A model generated the notes under the pieces. It ran no database searches, was not told the origin of the DNA, and worked only from the letters and a program-made list of their open reading frames with translations. DNA of 44,592 nt, taken from an uncultured Eubacteriales bacterium. Lineage in GTDB: Bacteria > Bacillota > Clostridia > Oscillospirales > Acutalibacteraceae. Every line of letters begins with the position of its first letter. The first letter of the stretch is position 1. This document shows, in pieces, positions 42,767-44,592 of the stretch. Location: positions 1-44,592 of the forward strand of contig CAKSCM010000015.1 of the NCBI GenBank assembly GCA_934444365.1, written 5' to 3'. Position numbers and translations under genes: made by a program.

Positions 42767-43118
42767 GGGGGCGTAAAGGCTTCGACGGGGATCTTGAAGC
42801 AGAATAAGCGAGCAGCGTTGCGGACACGCTTTAAACGCCGTAACCTTAAAAATAAACGACAACAATACTGTTGCCTACGCAGCCTAATTAGGCTGCCGTT
42901 CCTTGGCCGGGAGTACCGCGGCCTGTCAAGGGGCGTCGATTTAGCGGTGAACGTGAACCGGATGTTTGCTTTGGCGTCGGTCATGAATTAAAAGCTATAT
43001 ACACCGTGAGCCTGCCTGCCGGCGCACGGATGTATGAATTTTAAAAGACAGGATGCGCTCGGAGAAGGTTGTGTGAATAGGTTTTCGGACAGGGGTTCGA
43101 TTCCCCTCGCCTCCACCA
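42767..43118 (+). ncRNA. ssrA: Transfer-messenger RNA (tmRNA)
   Basis: A 352-nt one-piece tmRNA rescues ribosomes stalled on broken mRNA. The 5' acceptor strand GGGGGCG pairs with CGCCTCC before ACCA at 43115-43118. The hallmark GTAAAGGCTTCGACGG near the 5' end and GGTTCGATTCCCCTC (T arm) at the 3' end are present. The tag reading frame ends NDNNTVAYAA with a TAA at 42885-42887, inside the usual CCTAATTAGG hairpin. The resume codon appears to be ATA at 42852-42854 rather than the common GCA, giving INDNNTVAYAA after the charged alanine. The 3' end is a frequent prophage integration site, and phage genes lie just beyond. Confidence 0.97.
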
Positions 43119-43126
43119 AATTACTG

Positions 43127-43160
43127 AAAAGCCGCTTATTTAAGCGGTTTTTCGTTTTTT
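43127..43160 (+). terminator. Terminator of ssrA
   Basis: CCGCTTA (43132-43138) and TAAGCGG (43141-43147) form the stem, with AAAAG before and TTTTTCGTTTTTT after. Confidence 0.88.
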
Positions 43161-43202
43161 ATCCACGAAAAATCCACGAATTTTCGTGGGCTTTTCCCCA
43201 TT

Positions 43203-43246
43203 CAAAAAGAAAAACACCCCGTTAAAAGCGGCAACTTTCAACGGGG
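43203..43246 (-). terminator. Minus-strand terminator at the end of the phage lysis genes
   Basis: CCCCGTT (43217-43223) and AACGGGG (43240-43246) form a stem that on the minus strand runs into TGTTTTTCTTTTTG. It would end transcription coming from the phage lysis module. Confidence 0.75.
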
Positions 43247-43282
43247 CCAAAAGGAGGAAAACAGATTGTCATTTTTTAAGGT

Positions 43283-43313
43283 CGGCCGGGTTTTATCGGC
43301 CGGCATTTTTTTA
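43283..43313 (+). terminator. Plus-strand terminator-like hairpin
   Basis: CGGCCG (43283-43288) and CGGCCG (43297-43302) pair, within GTCGGCCGGG/CGGCCGGC context, and a T7 tract follows. It faces the ends of the phage genes. Confidence 0.55.
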
Positions 43314-43571
43314 TTTATGTGCCGTCTGATTTAAATACTTATCAAGCTTATCCTTTGCAATCGGTACGGTGTGGTTACACCCGAGTTGCAAAAGACCGTC
43401 GAGGCAAGCCGAAAGGACAAAACAAATAAGCGTGTTTTCTTCCTTAAGCTGTCTTATATCCGTGCTCTGCTGCTCTTGCTTTAAGTACCATTTTATCAAA
43501 GCTACCGCAAACCCTATTATCGTGCCGGCGGCGACTATAATTGAGGCAATTCGGAGAATTATATCGATCAT
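43311..43571 (-). CDS. Small phage membrane protein downstream of the lysin
   Basis: This 86-residue protein begins with a single transmembrane helix (about 4-28), followed by a basic/coiled segment, EQQSTDIRQLKEENTLIC, and a soluble tail with ACLDGLLQLGCNHTVPIAKDKLDK. Similar small proteins with one N-terminal helix and a conserved CLxGLxxLGCN motif occur in the lysis region of many Firmicutes phages. Its ATG overlaps the amidase stop as ATGA. A spanin-like or accessory lysis role is possible but unproven. Confidence 0.65.
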   Translation of the reverse strand: MIDIILRIASIIVAAGTIIGFAVALIKWYLKQEQQSTDIRQLKEENTLICFVLSACLDGLLQLGCNHTVPIAKDKLDKYLNQTAHK

Positions 43572-44284
43572 ACCTTCCCCACCGCCTTTTTAAGCACATT
43601 CAGCGCGTCGGTGGCGGATATCTTGCCGTCACGGTCGAGATCGTATCGCCACATTTCAACCTCGTCGGCTTTCTTTTTATCGACGGATATCTGTAAAGCC
43701 TTCAGCGCGTCGTTCGCCGTGTAGGTGTGAGGATCCTTGTATTCCCGGCCGAAGTATTCGCAAAGGCCCTTTGTCGTTTGTACGGCGATCGCCTCCATAT
43801 TATCATGGAACCACTTCGCGTCCTCGTAGTTGTCATGGAAAACATGCTCCTCATAATAAGCGGTCGCCTTTGTGCTTTTCAGTTCGTAAAGATCGGTGCG
43901 CTGTGACAGGCTTATCGGCTCGGAATATATCTCTCCCCGGCGCCGCATGAGTATTTCGGCCAGCCACATGGCATTCTTTGACCCCGGAAAGATTATTGGT
44001 CTGTAGCCGCGTACAGAGCCGTTTGCGGCGTTTGTGTGGGATATGTAATGAACATCCGCACCCCAGTTGTTGGAATCGGCAACGGCCTTTTTCATAAGAG
44101 CCGTACCGTCCTCGTTGCTCATAGGTGTGCGCCTGGTCCCTCTCATGGTATCCATGCCGTTGTACCACAGATAAAGCTGCAAGATATCAAGATAGGCGTT
44201 GTTGTGGGTTGTCTCTTCGCAACCGCTTATAGCACACGGATTCATCCTGTGATATGCCGGGGAAAGATAGATTTTCTCACTCAT
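43568..44284 (-). CDS. N-acetylmuramoyl-L-alanine amidase with C-terminal dockerin-like module (phage endolysin)
   Basis: This 238-residue protein has an Amidase_3 catalytic domain at about 1-180. Zinc ligands and catalytic residues are recognisable as LSPAYHRMNP, GCEETTHNN, HYISHTNAANG and YYEEHVFHDN (catalytic Glu). The C-terminal about 55 residues form a type I dockerin-like pair. The second repeat DLDRDGKISATDALNVLKKA has a full EF-hand-type calcium loop; the first (YTANDALKALQISV) has lost its Asp loop. The domain would bind a cohesin or act as a wall-binding module. It overlaps the upstream holin by 8 bp and the downstream small gene by 4 bp, a compact lysis cassette. Confidence 0.9.
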   Translation of the reverse strand: MSEKIYLSPAYHRMNPCAISGCEETTHNNAYLDILQLYLWYNGMDTMRGTRRTPMSNEDGTALMKKAVADSNNWGADVHYISHTNAANGSVRGYRPIIFPGSKNAMWLAEILMRRRGEIYSEPISLSQRTDLYELKSTKATAYYEEHVFHDNYEDAKWFHDNMEAIAVQTTKGLCEYFGREYKDPHTYTANDALKALQISVDKKKADEVEMWRYDLDRDGKISATDALNVLKKAVGKV

Positions 44285-44492
44285 CGAGCTTAACCTCCTT
44301 TACCTCGGGAAGTCCTGCAATGCTTGTAAGCACCGAGAGTATGCCGGCGAGCAGCGAGGCTGATACAACAACGCGCCAGTCTACCGCCGAGATAATAACG
44401 GCCGAGGTGCCGATTGTCGCGACCGCCGTCTGCGCGATTGTCTTTACCGCCCTGACCGCCGCTGCCTTTAACCACTGTTTGACTTTTTTCAT
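44277..44492 (-). CDS. Phage holin (r1t-type)
   Basis: This 71-residue protein starts at the ATG at 44492 (MKKVKQWLKA) with AAAGGAG 10 nt upstream. Two hydrophobic helices (about 14-33 and 36-56) follow a basic amphipathic start. The segment AVKTIAQTAVATIGTSAVI and the ending SLLAGILSVLTSIAGLPE are typical of r1t-family holins. Holins make membrane holes that release the endolysin encoded immediately downstream. An upstream in-frame ATG at 44552 lacks a ribosome site. Confidence 0.8.
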   Translation of the reverse strand: MKKVKQWLKAAAVRAVKTIAQTAVATIGTSAVIISAVDWRVVVSASLLAGILSVLTSIAGLPEVKEVKLDE

Positions 44493-44514
44493 TTTAATAC
44501 GCTCCTTTAATTTT

Positions 44515-44592
44515 TTACCATGCCCAGCACTTGTAAGTGCCCCCGTAGACAAATATACCGGGGTCGGTATCGCCGATAGTAAAGGTTACGTC
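44515..44592 (-). CDS. 3' end of a phage gene running off the window
   Basis: On the minus strand an open frame enters at the window edge and ends at TAA 44515-44517, encoding at least 25 residues. These include TIGDTDPGIFVYGGTY and end in KCWAW. The position just upstream of the holin fits a phage tail, fibre or baseplate accessory protein, but the fragment is too short to assign. Confidence 0.6.
   Translation of the reverse strand, partial: DVTFTIGDTDPGIFVYGGTYKCWAW

Noticed and set aside
43141..43200. CCACGAA direct and inverted repeat next to the ssrA terminator as attachment core
   Set aside because: The repeat copies are only 7-8 bp and adjacent, more like a small palindrome than an attachment-site duplication. 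The true second copy would lie outside the window.
1..44592. CRISPR array
   Set aside because: No regularly spaced identical direct repeats of 24-40 bp are visible. The repeats seen are inverted and scattered.

Overview
The window looks like chromosomal DNA of a low-to-moderate GC, anaerobic, Gram-positive Clostridia member, most like the Ruminococcaceae/Oscillospiraceae. The evidence is sporulation-type genes (cotJABC and a sigma-G fragment), class III anaerobic ribonucleotide reductase, NifS/NifU iron-sulfur assembly without iscR, consensus sigma-A promoters with 17-bp spacers, AGGAGG-type ribosome sites, and a dockerin-bearing phage lysin. Taxonomy is inferred from gene content only.

Layout. 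(a) 1-7.9 kb, minus strand: tepA-uppP-ftsK-MBL hydrolase-ispF, then after a terminator a coupled DUF3343 and cysteine desulfurase pair. (b) 8.2-12.7 kb: a CNNM/HlyC membrane protein on plus, a G5/3D cell-wall protein on minus, and about 2 kb of largely non-coding DNA holding a hairpin-bounded repeat, a candidate 6S RNA with a perfect consensus promoter, and a second large inverted-repeat element. (c) 12.7-17.7 kb, plus strand: cotJABC, yqeG with an endonuclease IV-like gene, and nifS-nifU. (d) 18.0-19.0 kb: tRNA-Asp and tRNA-Thr, then a wrecked ABC exporter gene. (e) 19.2-25.8 kb, minus strand: the complete phosphate regulon pstSCAB-phoU-phoB-phoR with Pho-box-like repeats. (f) 26-31.6 kb, minus strand: dnaB-tilS-hpt, then ftsH and a DUF1858 protein. 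(g) 31.7-36 kb: a 5'-truncated sigma-G gene, rplM-rpsI, ybaK, an Mrr-type nuclease remnant and a GMP synthase homologue whose catalytic motifs are all altered. (h) 36-42.6 kb: nrdDG under a promoter with two NrdR boxes, a UDP-sugar dehydrogenase, a methyltransferase and a padR-DUF1700 pair. (i) 42.7 kb to the end: tmRNA, then the lysis end of a probable prophage (holin, dockerin-amidase, small membrane protein) that runs off the window.

Most of the DNA is ordinary housekeeping sequence. The best candidates for something new are the degenerate GuaA-like protein (34143-35423), the dockerin-fused phage amidase (43568-44284), the N-terminally deleted sigma-G gene (31728-32210), the candidate 6S RNA (11765-11919) and the two non-coding hairpin elements (9762-9997 and 12389-12506). 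Four degraded or degenerate genes (ABC exporter, sigma-G, Mrr nuclease, GuaA-like) lie within about 17 kb, which suggests local gene decay.

Gene-free stretches not described under a feature: 1-104, 1777-1930, 10124-10414, 13925-14174, 15655-15890 and 17802-17999. I see no supported gene in these; they contain only weak AT-rich sequence and minor hairpins.
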